Shown here: positions 45,826 through 55,211 of the stretch, piece by piece
How the letters are laid out: every line of letters begins with the position of its first letter
Numbering within the stretch: position 1 is the first letter of the stretch
The notes under the pieces: generated by a model
What the model was told of the DNA's origin: nothing
What the model saw: only the letters and a program-made list of their open reading frames with translations
Database searches by the model: none
Position numbers and translations under genes: made by a program
Assembly (NCBI RefSeq): GCF_051860665.1
Contig: NZ_JBHYDM010000004.1
Span: 1 to 64,000, forward strand
DNA from: Falsiroseomonas sp051860665
GTDB taxonomy: Bacteria > Pseudomonadota > Alphaproteobacteria > Acetobacterales > Acetobacteraceae
DNA length: 64,000 nucleotides
Reading direction: 5' to 3'

Positions 45826-47786
45826 CCGGCGATCTGCGGGAAGTCCTCGCGCAGCGCGGCGAAGGCGGCTCGCACCTCGCTGCCATCCCCGCGCCGCTCC
45901 GCCGCGGCATCGATCCGGGCAAAGATCTGGCGCTTGGCGTAGTGGCGCCAATGGATCGGCAGGCTGGCGAGGATCCTGGTCAGTTCCGCGTAATTCGCAT
46001 CGGTCCAGACCTGCTCATAGGCCTCGCGCTCCGGACCCGGATCGAAATCGCGGCGCGGTGCGACGGCCAGGGCGGCGCGCAGGCGCTGGGTTTCCGCCGC
46101 ATCGCCCGGAACGACGCCGTAGTCGCGCGCCGCCGCCTCGGCCGAAATCTTGCCCGCGGCGAGGTCCGCTTCCACCGCCGCCACCGGCCTCTCCCAGGCC
46201 GGCCCCCAGCCGGAGGCGCCGGAGCAGACGATGCGGATGACATCGCCGGGGTCCAGCGTCACCACATCCGTATTGCCGAGATTCTCGGCCCGCGCCGTGC
46301 CCGGATTGCGCCAGAACTGGGAAGCCGCGCCGGGCAGCCCGCCCTGCACGCCCCAGGACCGGAAGCGGGACCGGTCGCGGTTGCGCGCCGTCACCACCGT
46401 GCCCGGCGCATGCACCCGGAACTCCAGCACCGTCGCCATGCCGCCGCGATGGCGGCCCGCGCCGCCGGAATCCGGTTCCAGCCCATAGCGCAGGATGCGG
46501 ATCGGCACTTCCGCCTCGTTGATCTCCACCGGCGTGTTCTTCAGGAAGCCGCTATTGCCGCCGGATCCGTCATTGCCGTCCGCATCCGGCGCACCGCCGC
46601 CGCCCCCGGTGATGGGGTCGATCGCCGCCATCACGCGGCGGCCGGTGCGGTTGTCCGTGGTGTTGACGTTCATCATCGGCCCGCCGCTGGCCGGCCCGGC
46701 CGGCAGCCGGTCCGGCACCGCGCGCTGGAAGGCGCCCATCAGCACGCCCTGCAGCCGCATGCAGGTCATCGACCGCATGCCGACCGCGGCGGGGAAGACC
46801 GGGTTCAGCACGGTCCCCTCCGGCACGATGCAGGTCGCCGGCCGCACCAGCCCGCCATTCAGCAGCATGGTCGGGTCCAGCGTGTAGAGCACATAGTTCC
46901 ATCCCACCATGAGCAGGATGTGCCGCGCCGATCCGCCCGTGGGCATATTGAGCGATGCCGCGAGTTGCGGGTCGGATCCCGTGAAATCCAGCTCCGCCGT
47001 CTCGCCCCGGATGCGCATGTTGAGCTGCAGGCGGCAGGGCAGGCCGCCAGGCGAATCCTCGTCCAGGTAGTCGTGGAACTCGTAGTCGCCATCCGGGATC
47101 GAGGCCAGCACACGCCGCGCCTGCCTGTCCGCGAGATCCAGCAGCCCCTCCATGCCCGCACGAAACGTCGCCAGGCCGAAGCGGCGGATCATTTCGTGCA
47201 CCTTGCGCTCGCCGGTGGTCATGGCGGCGAGCTGAGCCTTGAGGTCGCCCCAGTTCTGCGTCGGCGCGCGCACATTCAGCAGCATGATGTCCAGCAGCCG
47301 TTGGTCCAGCACCCCCTCCGCCACCAGCTTCACGGGCGGGAAGCGGATGCCTTCCTGGTGCACCTCCGTCAAAGCGCGGGAGAGGGAGGCGGGCACCGCG
47401 CCGCCGACATCCGTGTTGTGGATATGCCCCACGGCGAAGCAGACCAGCTCGCCCTCCCAGAAGATCGGCTTCCACAAATGGATGTCGGGCGAATGGGTGC
47501 AGACGAAGCCGCTGTAGGGATCGTTGGTCATGCCAACATCGCCCTCGCGATAATCGGTCAGCGCGCGGATCACCGGCCCGTATTCCAGTCCGATGAACCA
47601 GGTGGCGCCCAATTCGCGCGGGCTCGCGAAGGTCAGCCCCTCCGGCGTGCAGAGGCCGGTGGTGAAATCCTCGGTCTCCTTCACGAAGGTGGAATGGGCG
47701 GTGCGGAACAGGGTGAAGGCCATCGCCTCCGCCGCCGCCTGGGCGTGGTTGCCGAAGATCTGCAGGGTGACCGGGTCGATCGACAT
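45822..47786 (-). CDS. hyuB: Hydantoinase/oxoprolinase subunit B
   Basis: A 654-residue HyuB-type subunit: MSIDPVTLQIFGNHAQAAAEAM at the N-terminus, GDVGMTNDPYSGFVCTHSPDIHLWKP, VGHIHNTDVGG, ELDFTGSDPQ and the glycine-rich GSGGNSGFLKNTPVEINE/GGAGRHRGG region are family features. With HyuA it performs ATP-dependent ring opening of hydantoins, 5-oxoproline or similar substrates, or carboxylation in acetophenone/acetone carboxylase relatives. The start at 47786 lies 11 bases after the hyuA stop; they are an operon with the SDR gene upstream. Confidence 0.92.
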   Translation of the reverse strand: MSIDPVTLQIFGNHAQAAAEAMAFTLFRTAHSTFVKETEDFTTGLCTPEGLTFASPRELGATWFIGLEYGPVIRALTDYREGDVGMTNDPYSGFVCTHSPDIHLWKPIFWEGELVCFAVGHIHNTDVGGAVPASLSRALTEVHQEGIRFPPVKLVAEGVLDQRLLDIMLLNVRAPTQNWGDLKAQLAAMTTGERKVHEMIRRFGLATFRAGMEGLLDLADRQARRVLASIPDGDYEFHDYLDEDSPGGLPCRLQLNMRIRGETAELDFTGSDPQLAASLNMPTGGSARHILLMVGWNYVLYTLDPTMLLNGGLVRPATCIVPEGTVLNPVFPAAVGMRSMTCMRLQGVLMGAFQRAVPDRLPAGPASGGPMMNVNTTDNRTGRRVMAAIDPITGGGGGAPDADGNDGSGGNSGFLKNTPVEINEAEVPIRILRYGLEPDSGGAGRHRGGMATVLEFRVHAPGTVVTARNRDRSRFRSWGVQGGLPGAASQFWRNPGTARAENLGNTDVVTLDPGDVIRIVCSGASGWGPAWERPVAAVEADLAAGKISAEAAARDYGVVPGDAAETQRLRAALAVAPRRDFDPGPEREAYEQVWTDANYAELTRILASLPIHWRHYAKRQIFARIDAAAERRGDGSEVRAAFAALREDFPQIAG

Positions 47787-47797
47787 GGCGTGTCTCC

Positions 47798-49837
47798 TCA
47801 GCCGGCGGTCAGGCGCAGATTGCCGAAGCGGTCCACCTCGCCCGTCATGCCGGGCGGGATGCAGCTGGTGGTATCGTCCTGCAGCACGATGCAGGGGCCG
47901 CTGAAACGGTGGCCGTGGCGCAGCGCATTGCGGAGGTAGAGCGGCGCGGTCTGCGCGCGGCCATCGAGCCAGACCTCCACCTCGCGCAGGATTTCGGGCG
48001 TGCCGGTGACGCGGTCCTGCTCCGGGAAGCGCGGCGCTGGCACGGTGCCGGCTACCACCATGCGCAGTGCGATGGCCTGGATCGGCGCGCCGCGATCCGC
48101 ATGGCCGTAAAGCTTCTCGTGTGCCTGATGAAAGGCCTCCGCCATTGCCGCCAGGTCGCCGGCTTCGATCCAGTCCTGCGCGATTGGCACTTCAATCTCG
48201 AAGGACTGGCCACGATAGCGCATCTCGGCGGAGGGTTTGAAGGCAACCTCGCCACCGAACTTCTGGTCCTCTCGGATCCAGCGCGTCGCGTCCGCGCGCA
48301 GTCGCTGGAAGGCGGCGGTGAGGCCGGGCAGGGCCTCGACCTCGAGATCGGCATAGACCGTCTCGATGAAGTCGCTGCGGATATCGGCGATCAGCCCGCC
48401 GAGCGCCGAAAGCACGCCGGGCGTCAGGGGGATCAGCACCTCCCGCATCCCCAGCTCCTGCGCCAGCAGCGCGCCGAGCATCGGGCCGGCCCCGCCGAAG
48501 GGCATGAGGCAGAAATCGCGCGGATCGACGCCCTGGCGCGCGGAAAGCTTGCTGACCTCGCGATACATGCCGCTGACCGCGACCTGCACGATGGCCTCCG
48601 CCGTTTCCTGCCGCCCGCGGCCGAGCGCCTGCGCGACCTCGTCCACCGCCTGGGCGGCCAGGTCTGCGCGCACCCGCACACTGTCATAGCCCAGCGCGCC
48701 ATGGCCGATGAAGCCGAGCACGCACATCGCATCCGTGATTGTGGCGCGCGAGCCGCCGCGGCCGTAGCAGGCCGGGCCGGGGGTGGAGCCCGCGCTCTCC
48801 GGCCCCACCGTCAGCAGCCCCAGCGAATCCACCGCGGCGATGGAGCCGCCGCCCTCGCCGATCGAGGTGACGGCGACCGTCGGGATATAGACCGGGAAAT
48901 CACCGACCCGCTCGCCGGTGCCATAGCTCGGCGCGCCGTCCACGATGACGGCGACATCCGCGCTGGTACCGCCGATATCGAGGCTCATCGCCCGTGGCAC
49001 GCCGGCGGCGCGTGCGACGAAGGCCGCGCCGATGGCGCCGGCGGCGGTGCCGGAGAGCAGCATCTCCACGCAGCGCGTCTTGCCGAGCTCGGCACGCATC
49101 ACGCCGCCATTGGACTTCGTCACCATCGGTTCCGCCACAACGCCCGCTTCGCGCAACGCGCGCTGCAAGGAGGCGAGGTAGAAGGCGACGCGCGGCTGCA
49201 CATGGCCATGCACCACGGCCGTCACGCTGCGCTCGTATTCGCGGATGATCGGCCAGATATCAGCGGAGCAATAGACCGGCATGTCCGGCCGCAATTTCCG
49301 CAACAGCGTCTGCGCCGCATGCTCATGGGCCGGGTTGCGATAGCTGTGCAGCAAGGCGAGCACGATGCCCTCGGCACCCCGCGCCTCCGCCTGTTCCAGC
49401 GCGGCGATGACGGAGGCCTCGTCCAGCCGCTCCGCCTCGCTGCCATCGGCATTCAGCCGCCCATCGATCTCGATCACCCGTTCGCGCGGCACCAGCGGCG
49501 GCGGGCGGCGGGAGAGCAGGTCGTAGGGATCGGGCGTCTTCAGCCGCGCCAGCTCCAGCACGTCCCGAAAATTCCGGGTCACGAAGAGCGCGAGGCGGAT
49601 TCCCTTGCGCTGGATCACCGCATTCACGCCAACCGTCGTGCCATGCGTGAACCAGGCCAAGTCGGTCGGCGCGATGCCGAAACGCGATTGCACCCCCCGC
49701 AGCCCGTCGATCACCTCCTGCCCCGGCGTCGCCGGGGTGGAGAGGACCTTCAACGTCGAAACCTCGCCGGTCGTCTCATTCAGCACGCAGAAGTCCGCGA
49801 AAGTGCCGCCGATATCCACGCCGAGGCGGTAGCGCAT
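47798..49837 (-). CDS. hyuA: Hydantoinase/oxoprolinase subunit A
   Basis: A 679-residue ATPase-fold subunit. MRYRLGVDIGGTFADFCVL is the phosphate-binding N-terminus, FTHGTTVGVNAVIQRKG, MSLDIGGTSADVAVI and LMPFGGAGPM follow as in HyuA/OplAH-type proteins. It is expected to phosphorylate the ring substrate before HyuB completes hydrolysis. ATG 49837 was chosen; a GTG at 49855 overlaps the SDR stop and is an alternative. The substrate is unknown; the nearby dipeptide-type importer suggests a peptide-like or N-heterocyclic compound. Confidence 0.92.
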   Translation of the reverse strand: MRYRLGVDIGGTFADFCVLNETTGEVSTLKVLSTPATPGQEVIDGLRGVQSRFGIAPTDLAWFTHGTTVGVNAVIQRKGIRLALFVTRNFRDVLELARLKTPDPYDLLSRRPPPLVPRERVIEIDGRLNADGSEAERLDEASVIAALEQAEARGAEGIVLALLHSYRNPAHEHAAQTLLRKLRPDMPVYCSADIWPIIREYERSVTAVVHGHVQPRVAFYLASLQRALREAGVVAEPMVTKSNGGVMRAELGKTRCVEMLLSGTAAGAIGAAFVARAAGVPRAMSLDIGGTSADVAVIVDGAPSYGTGERVGDFPVYIPTVAVTSIGEGGGSIAAVDSLGLLTVGPESAGSTPGPACYGRGGSRATITDAMCVLGFIGHGALGYDSVRVRADLAAQAVDEVAQALGRGRQETAEAIVQVAVSGMYREVSKLSARQGVDPRDFCLMPFGGAGPMLGALLAQELGMREVLIPLTPGVLSALGGLIADIRSDFIETVYADLEVEALPGLTAAFQRLRADATRWIREDQKFGGEVAFKPSAEMRYRGQSFEIEVPIAQDWIEAGDLAAMAEAFHQAHEKLYGHADRGAPIQAIALRMVVAGTVPAPRFPEQDRVTGTPEILREVEVWLDGRAQTAPLYLRNALRHGHRFSGPCIVLQDDTTSCIPPGMTGEVDRFGNLRLTAG

Positions 49838-49842
49838 GGGGG

Positions 49843-50595
49843 TCAGATCTCCCACTGGAAGCCGTCGATGGTGATGGCTTGGCCGGTGATGAAGAAGGGC
49901 TCGGCCGTGGCCAGGAAGGCGACCAGCTGCGCCACATCGGCGGGCGTGCCCAGCCGGCCGAGCATGATCTTCTTCGCCAGCTCCGGCCCGCGTGACTTGG
50001 TCAGGCTATTGCCCACCTCCGTCTCGATCACGCCCGGGCAGACGCAGTTGATGGCGATCTCCGGGCCCAGCTCCTTGGCCAGCGCCTTGGTCATGCCGAT
50101 GATGCCGGCCTTGGCCGCGGCATAGGAGAATTTCGAGACCGCGCTGGTCACCCCGCCGGTATGCGCATTTAGCGAGGACATGGAGACGATGCGCCCGCCG
50201 CCGCCTTCCCGCATCAGCGGCACCAGCGCCTGGATATAGTTGAAGCAGGACTTCAGGTTCACCGCGATGGTGCGGTCGAAGGCTTCCTCGGTGATCTCCA
50301 GGATGCCGGTGGGATTGCCGCGGCCGGCATTGTTCACCAGCACGTCGATGCGGCCGAAGCGGGCGCGGACCTCCGCCGCGATCTCCCGCGCCCGGGCATG
50401 GTCGGCGACATCCGCTTCCGCGATCATCGCCTGGCGACCCAGCGCTTCCACCTCCGCCTGGGTACGCTCCATCTCCGGCCGCAGCAGGTCGACGATGGCG
50501 ATGTCGTAGCCGCGCTCCGCCAAGGCGAGGACGCAGCCGCGGCCGATGCCGCGTGCGCCGCCGGTGACCAAGGCCAGCTTCCGGTCGCTCGGCAT
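49843..50595 (-). CDS. SDR-family oxidoreductase
   Basis: A 250-residue classical short-chain dehydrogenase. Cofactor motif TGGARGIGRG, NNAG at LVNNAGRG, catalytic Ser in SMSSLNAH, YxxxK as YAAAK and the C-terminal PGVIETEV. Asp38 after the second strand (AIVDL) suggests NAD(H) preference. It is the first gene of the minus-strand hyuAB operon, with AGGACAT before the ATG, and lies divergent from the ABC transporter at 50735 across 139 bases. Confidence 0.92.
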   Translation of the reverse strand: MPSDRKLALVTGGARGIGRGCVLALAERGYDIAIVDLLRPEMERTQAEVEALGRQAMIAEADVADHARAREIAAEVRARFGRIDVLVNNAGRGNPTGILEITEEAFDRTIAVNLKSCFNYIQALVPLMREGGGGRIVSMSSLNAHTGGVTSAVSKFSYAAAKAGIIGMTKALAKELGPEIAINCVCPGVIETEVGNSLTKSRGPELAKKIMLGRLGTPADVAQLVAFLATAEPFFITGQAITIDGFQWEI

Positions 50596-50734
50596 ATGTC
50601 CTGTCCTTTCGCACCCACCTGCGCGAACGCTATCCGCAGCCCCGTGCGGCGGCAACCGGGGGACGGCGCGAGGCGCCTTGACGCGCGCGATTTTCGCAGT
50701 GCAACCTTCCCGTCTCGCAAGCGGGGACGCGACG

Positions 50735-52324
50735 ATGCCACAGCGCGACATGAGCAGCCTCTCGCCCGGGATCCGCCGCCGGACCCTCTTGGCCGCGGGC
50801 GCCGCCATCGGCGCCGCCGGCCTGCCGCGCATTGCGGAGGCGCAGCGTGGCGGCGGCGGGCGCATCGTCTTCGCCAATGGCAGTGCCTACGACACCATGG
50901 ACCCGCATGCCACCTTCGATGTCGGCCGCGTCGCCTATCGGCTGAACTGCTATGACGGGCTGATGCGCTGGGTGGACAATCCGCCGAAGCTGGAGCCCTG
51001 GCTGGCGGAATCCTACACCACCTCCGAGGACGGCAAGACCTATACCTTCAAGCTGCGCCAGGGCGTCACCTTCCATGACGGCGCCCCGCTGACGGCGGAG
51101 GATGTGGTCTATTCCATGGAGCGCATCCTGGCGGTGAAGAAGGGCGCCTATCCGCTCTTCCAGCCACTCGTTGCGCCCGGCAGCACCAAGGCGCTGGACC
51201 GGCATACGGTGCAGTTCAACCTGACCACGCCATCCGCCATCTTCGCCGCCACCACCCATGACATCTATGTGGTGAACAGCGCCCTGCTGAAGCGGAACGA
51301 GCGAAACGGCGACTGGGGCCAGGCCTTCATCGACCGCAACGATGCCGGTAGCGGCTCCTACATCATCCGCCGCTTCGACCCGGCCCGCGGCTTCCTGGCG
51401 CAGCGTTTCGACAACCACTTCCTCGGCCCGGCCGGCATCGCCGAGATCGACTTCCGCTATGTGGCCGAGGTGAACAGCCGCGTGCTCGGCCTGATCCGCG
51501 GCGACTTCCAGGGCACCGACCCCTATATGCCGCAGGACCAGATCACGCGGCTGCAGGGCGACGGCAACCTGAACGTGATGGAGGCGGAATCGACGCGGCT
51601 CTTCTACGCCACCATCCACAACCAGCGCGCGCCGATGACGGATGTGAACTTCCGCAAGGCGCTGTGCCACGCCTTCGACTATGACGGATGGATCAACAAC
51701 ATCCTCGGCGGTTCCGTGGTGCGCAACACCGGCGTGGTGCCGAATCCGATGTGGGGCGCGCCGAAGGACCTGGTCGGCTATACCTACGATATCGACAAGG
51801 CGAAGTGGCACCTGGCCCGCGTGCAGGCGCCGATGCGGGAGATCGTGGTGGCCGGCATGATCGGCTACGAGCAGTCGATCCAGGCTGCCTCCCTGCTGCA
51901 GAACGGCCTGACCCGCGCCGGCATCCCGAGCCGGTTGCTGAACGAACCCTGGCCGGTCGTCTCGAACAAGATGCGCGACCCGGAACAGATGTACGACGTG
52001 CTGTTCCTCTGGCGCTCCACCTACTACGCGGATCCGCACAACTGGGCTGGCGAGATCCTGGCCACCGAACGCCATCGCGGCGGGAATGCCTCCTACTACA
52101 CCAACCCGGAGGTCGATCGCCTGCTGGCGGAGGCGCTGGCCACGCCCGAGCAGGCGAAGCGCGCACCGCTGTACGAGCAGGTGGCGCGCATCTCGTCGGA
52201 GGATGCGGCGGCGATCTTCATCCACAACACCAAGTGGTACGGACCCTTCCGCAAGAATGTCAGCGGCGTACGGTTCTGTCCGATCGGCGATGGGCAGGAG
52301 ATGCGCTGGCTCAGCATCGCGTGA
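50735..52324 (+). CDS. Dipeptide-type ABC transporter substrate-binding protein (first system)
   Basis: A 529-residue family-5 binding protein. The N-terminus has a Tat-like signal (RRRTLLAAGAAIGAAGLP, cleavage near AEA). The fold markers are GLMRWVD..., LAESYTTSEDGKTYTFKLRQGVTFHDGAPLTAEDVVYS, and FRKALCHAFDYD. It should capture oligopeptides or similar in the periplasm. GGGGA eight bases before ATG 50735 supports the start. TTGACG at 50678-50683 is a possible -35 element. It is the first of five co-directional transport genes. Confidence 0.92.
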   Translation: MPQRDMSSLSPGIRRRTLLAAGAAIGAAGLPRIAEAQRGGGGRIVFANGSAYDTMDPHATFDVGRVAYRLNCYDGLMRWVDNPPKLEPWLAESYTTSEDGKTYTFKLRQGVTFHDGAPLTAEDVVYSMERILAVKKGAYPLFQPLVAPGSTKALDRHTVQFNLTTPSAIFAATTHDIYVVNSALLKRNERNGDWGQAFIDRNDAGSGSYIIRRFDPARGFLAQRFDNHFLGPAGIAEIDFRYVAEVNSRVLGLIRGDFQGTDPYMPQDQITRLQGDGNLNVMEAESTRLFYATIHNQRAPMTDVNFRKALCHAFDYDGWINNILGGSVVRNTGVVPNPMWGAPKDLVGYTYDIDKAKWHLARVQAPMREIVVAGMIGYEQSIQAASLLQNGLTRAGIPSRLLNEPWPVVSNKMRDPEQMYDVLFLWRSTYYADPHNWAGEILATERHRGGNASYYTNPEVDRLLAEALATPEQAKRAPLYEQVARISSEDAAAIFIHNTKWYGPFRKNVSGVRFCPIGDGQEMRWLSIA

Positions 52325-52355
52325 GGCAAGGGCTGCACGGCGGGGCCGCGGCCCC

Positions 52356-53360
52356 GTGAAGATCCTCGTCCTGGTCGTCAACCGCGTGATCTGGTTCGTG
52401 CCGACGCTGCTCGGCCTGCTGGCGATCGTCTTCTTCATCTCCCACATCATCCCGGCCGATCCGGCGGCTTTCGCCGCCGGCGAGAATGCCTCTGCCGCCA
52501 CCATTGCAGAGATGCGGGTGCGGCTGGGCCTGGATCAGCCGCTGCACATCCAGTTCCTGCGCTATCTGCAATCCATCCTGGCGGGCGACATGGGCCGCAG
52601 CATCTATACCGGCCGCCCGGTGGTGGAGGATCTGCTGAGCCGCCTGCCGGCGACGCTGGAACTCACGCTGGTCACCGTTGTGGTCGCCACGCTGATCGGC
52701 GTGCCGCTCGGCGTCATCAGTGCGCTGCGGCGCAATTCCTGGGTGGATCACGGGCTGCGCCTGGTGACCATCGCGGGTCTCGCCATTGCGAGCTTCTGGT
52801 TCGCCATCCTGCTGCAGCTCTTCTTCTCCATGCGCCTCGGTATCACGCCGCTGACCGGGCGTGTGGAGGGCTGGGGGCCGGAGCCGATCACCGGCTTCTA
52901 CATCCTGGATTCCCTGATCAAATGGGACATGGAGACGCTGCTGGACGCGCTGCATCACATGATCCTGCCTGTCGCCACGCTTGCCCTGCCGGCGGCCGCC
53001 ACCATCGTGCGCTTCACCCGTGCCGGCGTGCTGAATGCGCTGGAGAGCAACTACGTGCTCTATGAGACGGCGATGGGCTATCCGCGCCGGCAGATCGTGT
53101 GGAAATACGTTCTGCGCAATGCGTTGATCGGCACGGTGACGCAGATCGGCCTGATCTTCGGCATCCTGCTGGCTGGCGCGGTGGTGGTCGAGGCGGTCTT
53201 CGACTGGCCCGGCCTCGGCATGTTCGCGGTGAACTCCATCCTGAATTCCGACTACAACGCCGTCATGGGCTTTACGCTCATAGCCGGCACCATGTTCATC
53301 GTGGTGAACCTGCTGGTGGATATCCTGCAGGGCATCATCGACCCGCGGGAGACGCGCTGA
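52356..53360 (+). CDS. ABC transporter permease, DppB-type (first system)
   Basis: A 334-residue permease with six hydrophobic helices. It starts at GTG 52356 and has the usual DppB layout: NRVIWFVPTLLGLLAIVFFISHIIPADPA, the periplasmic LGLDQPLHIQFLRYLQSILAGDMGRS, and the EAA-like YETAMGYPRRQIVWKYVLRNAL. The next permease starts inside its stop codon (TGATG). With its partner it forms the transmembrane channel. Confidence 0.92.
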   Translation: MKILVLVVNRVIWFVPTLLGLLAIVFFISHIIPADPAAFAAGENASAATIAEMRVRLGLDQPLHIQFLRYLQSILAGDMGRSIYTGRPVVEDLLSRLPATLELTLVTVVVATLIGVPLGVISALRRNSWVDHGLRLVTIAGLAIASFWFAILLQLFFSMRLGITPLTGRVEGWGPEPITGFYILDSLIKWDMETLLDALHHMILPVATLALPAAATIVRFTRAGVLNALESNYVLYETAMGYPRRQIVWKYVLRNALIGTVTQIGLIFGILLAGAVVVEAVFDWPGLGMFAVNSILNSDYNAVMGFTLIAGTMFIVVNLLVDILQGIIDPRETR

Positions 53361-54211
53361 TGCGGCAGGTGCTGCGGAAGCTGGCGGAGGACCGGGCCTC
53401 CATGTTCGGCCTGGCGCTGATCCTCATCGTCGTCTTCGCCGCCATCCTGGCGCCCTGGCTGTCCACGCACCCGGGCGACGTGGCGGAATTCCATACCGCC
53501 ATCCGCCTGAGCCCGCCCAATGCGGACAACTGGCTCGGCACGGATCGCATGGGCAGCGATATCTATTCGCGGCTGCTTTTCGGCGCGCGCATCACCCTGA
53601 CCATCGCGGTGGTCGCCATCCTCGTCGCGGTGCTGATCGGCGTGCCGATCGGGCTGATCGCCGGCTATTACGAGGGCCTGGGCAGCGACATCCTGATGCG
53701 TGGCTCGGACGTCTTCCTCGCCGTGCCGCAGATCGTGCTGGCCATCGCCATCGCGCAGACGCTGGGCCCGTCGATCGAGAACGTCATCCTCGCCCTGTCC
53801 GCGACCTACTGGCCCTTCTGGGCGCGGCTGGTCTATGCCGAGACGCGGTCCTGCAAGAACGAGACCTTTGTGGAGGCCGCCATCGCCCTCGGCTGCTCGC
53901 CCTGGCGAGTCATGGTGCTGCATATCCTGCCCTCCATCTCCTCCTCCATCATCGTGCGCACCACCATCGGCATGGGCGGCACCATCCTCACCGCCGCGAC
54001 CCTCGGCTTCCTCGGCCTCGGCCCGCCACCGCCGACGCCGGAATGGGGGCGGACCATTGCGGAGTCTCGGGAGTTTCTGCCGATGGCCTGGTGGTATGCG
54101 GCCTTCCCGGGGCTCGCCATCTTCATCGTGGTGATGGGCTTCAACCTGCTGGGCGACGGGCTGCGCGACGTGCTTGACCCGCGGTTGCGGCGGGCCTCCA
54201 GTGGACGCTGA
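53360..54211 (+). CDS. ABC transporter permease, DppC-type (first system)
   Basis: A 283-residue permease. Family signatures include NWLGTDRMGSDIYSRLLFGARITL, AGYYEGLGSDILMRGSDVFLAVPQIVLAIAI and the EAA loop EAAIALGCSPWRVMVLHILP, ending LLGDGLRDVLDPRLR. Coupled to DppB by a one-base stop/start overlap and to the ATPase gene by an 11-base overlap. Confidence 0.92.
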   Translation: MRQVLRKLAEDRASMFGLALILIVVFAAILAPWLSTHPGDVAEFHTAIRLSPPNADNWLGTDRMGSDIYSRLLFGARITLTIAVVAILVAVLIGVPIGLIAGYYEGLGSDILMRGSDVFLAVPQIVLAIAIAQTLGPSIENVILALSATYWPFWARLVYAETRSCKNETFVEAAIALGCSPWRVMVLHILPSISSSIIVRTTIGMGGTILTAATLGFLGLGPPPPTPEWGRTIAESREFLPMAWWYAAFPGLAIFIVVMGFNLLGDGLRDVLDPRLRRASSGR

Positions 54212-55211
54212 CCTCATCACCGTGCGCGATCTGCGCGTGGCCTTCGCCGGCAATGCCGGCCTGGCGAAGGTGCTGGATGGCGTGAGCTGCGCCATCCGCC
54301 CGGGCGAGATCCGCGGGCTGGTCGGCGAATCCGGCTGCGGCAAGACCACGCTGGCGCGCGCCATCCTCGGCATCCTGCCGCCCAACTCCGCGCGCATTGA
54401 GGGCGGCCAGGTGCTTTTCGGCGGCCGCGACCTGCTGAAGGTGCCGGAGGCGGCGCTGGCGCGAGAGGTGCGGGGGCGGGAGATCGCCTATATCCCGCAG
54501 GATCCCTCCACCGCCTTCAACCCGGTCTTCACCATAGGCACGCAGATCGCGGACCTGATGCACTGGAAGTCGCCGCTGCTGCGCGACCCGTCCTTCAAGG
54601 GCAATGCCCGCGCCCGTCGCGCGGCGGATCTCGCCCGCGTGGTGGAATGGCTGCGCCTGGTGCAGCTGCCGAATCCGGAGGCGCTGCTGCGCAAATATCC
54701 GCATGAGGTCTCGGGCGGACAGCGCCAGCGGCTGATGATCGCCATGGCGCTGCTGCCGGAACCCAAGCTGGTGATCGCGGATGAGCCGACCACGGCACTG
54801 GACGTGACGGTACAGGCACAGATCCTGAAGCTGCTGAAGGGCCTGGCGCGGGAGCGCAACGTCGCGGTGCTGTTTACCACCCACGACCTCGGCGCCGCCT
54901 ACGAAATCTGCGACCGCATCACCGTGATGTATGCGGGGCAGGAGGTGGAGGAAGCGCCGGTTGCGGAATTCTTCAACCGCCCCAGCCATCCCTATACGCG
55001 CAAGCTGCTCGACAGCCTGCCGAGTGCGGAGACCGGGCTGCGCGGCATCCCTGGCGAAATCCCGCGCCTGGTCGATCCGCCGCCCGGCTGCCGCTTCAAC
55101 CCGCGCTGCGAACGCGCCACCGCCATCTGCCAGCAGCGCCCCGCGCCGGAACTCGCCGGCCCCGGCCATAGCGTGCGCTGCCACCACCGGCTGACGGAAT
55201 TCATCGCGTGA
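54201..55211 (+). CDS. ABC transporter ATP-binding protein, DppD-type (first system)
   Basis: A 336-residue ATPase starting at GTG 54201. Walker A GESGCGKTT, Q-loop YIPQDPSTAFNP, signature VSGGQRQR, Walker B LVIADEPTTALD, H-loop FTTHDLGAA. The C-terminal oligopeptide-transporter extension has the cysteine cluster CRFNPRCERATAICQQ, which can bind an iron-sulfur cluster in some homologues. It pairs with the DppF-type ATPase that follows. Confidence 0.92.
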   Translation: MDADLITVRDLRVAFAGNAGLAKVLDGVSCAIRPGEIRGLVGESGCGKTTLARAILGILPPNSARIEGGQVLFGGRDLLKVPEAALAREVRGREIAYIPQDPSTAFNPVFTIGTQIADLMHWKSPLLRDPSFKGNARARRAADLARVVEWLRLVQLPNPEALLRKYPHEVSGGQRQRLMIAMALLPEPKLVIADEPTTALDVTVQAQILKLLKGLARERNVAVLFTTHDLGAAYEICDRITVMYAGQEVEEAPVAEFFNRPSHPYTRKLLDSLPSAETGLRGIPGEIPRLVDPPPGCRFNPRCERATAICQQRPAPELAGPGHSVRCHHRLTEFIA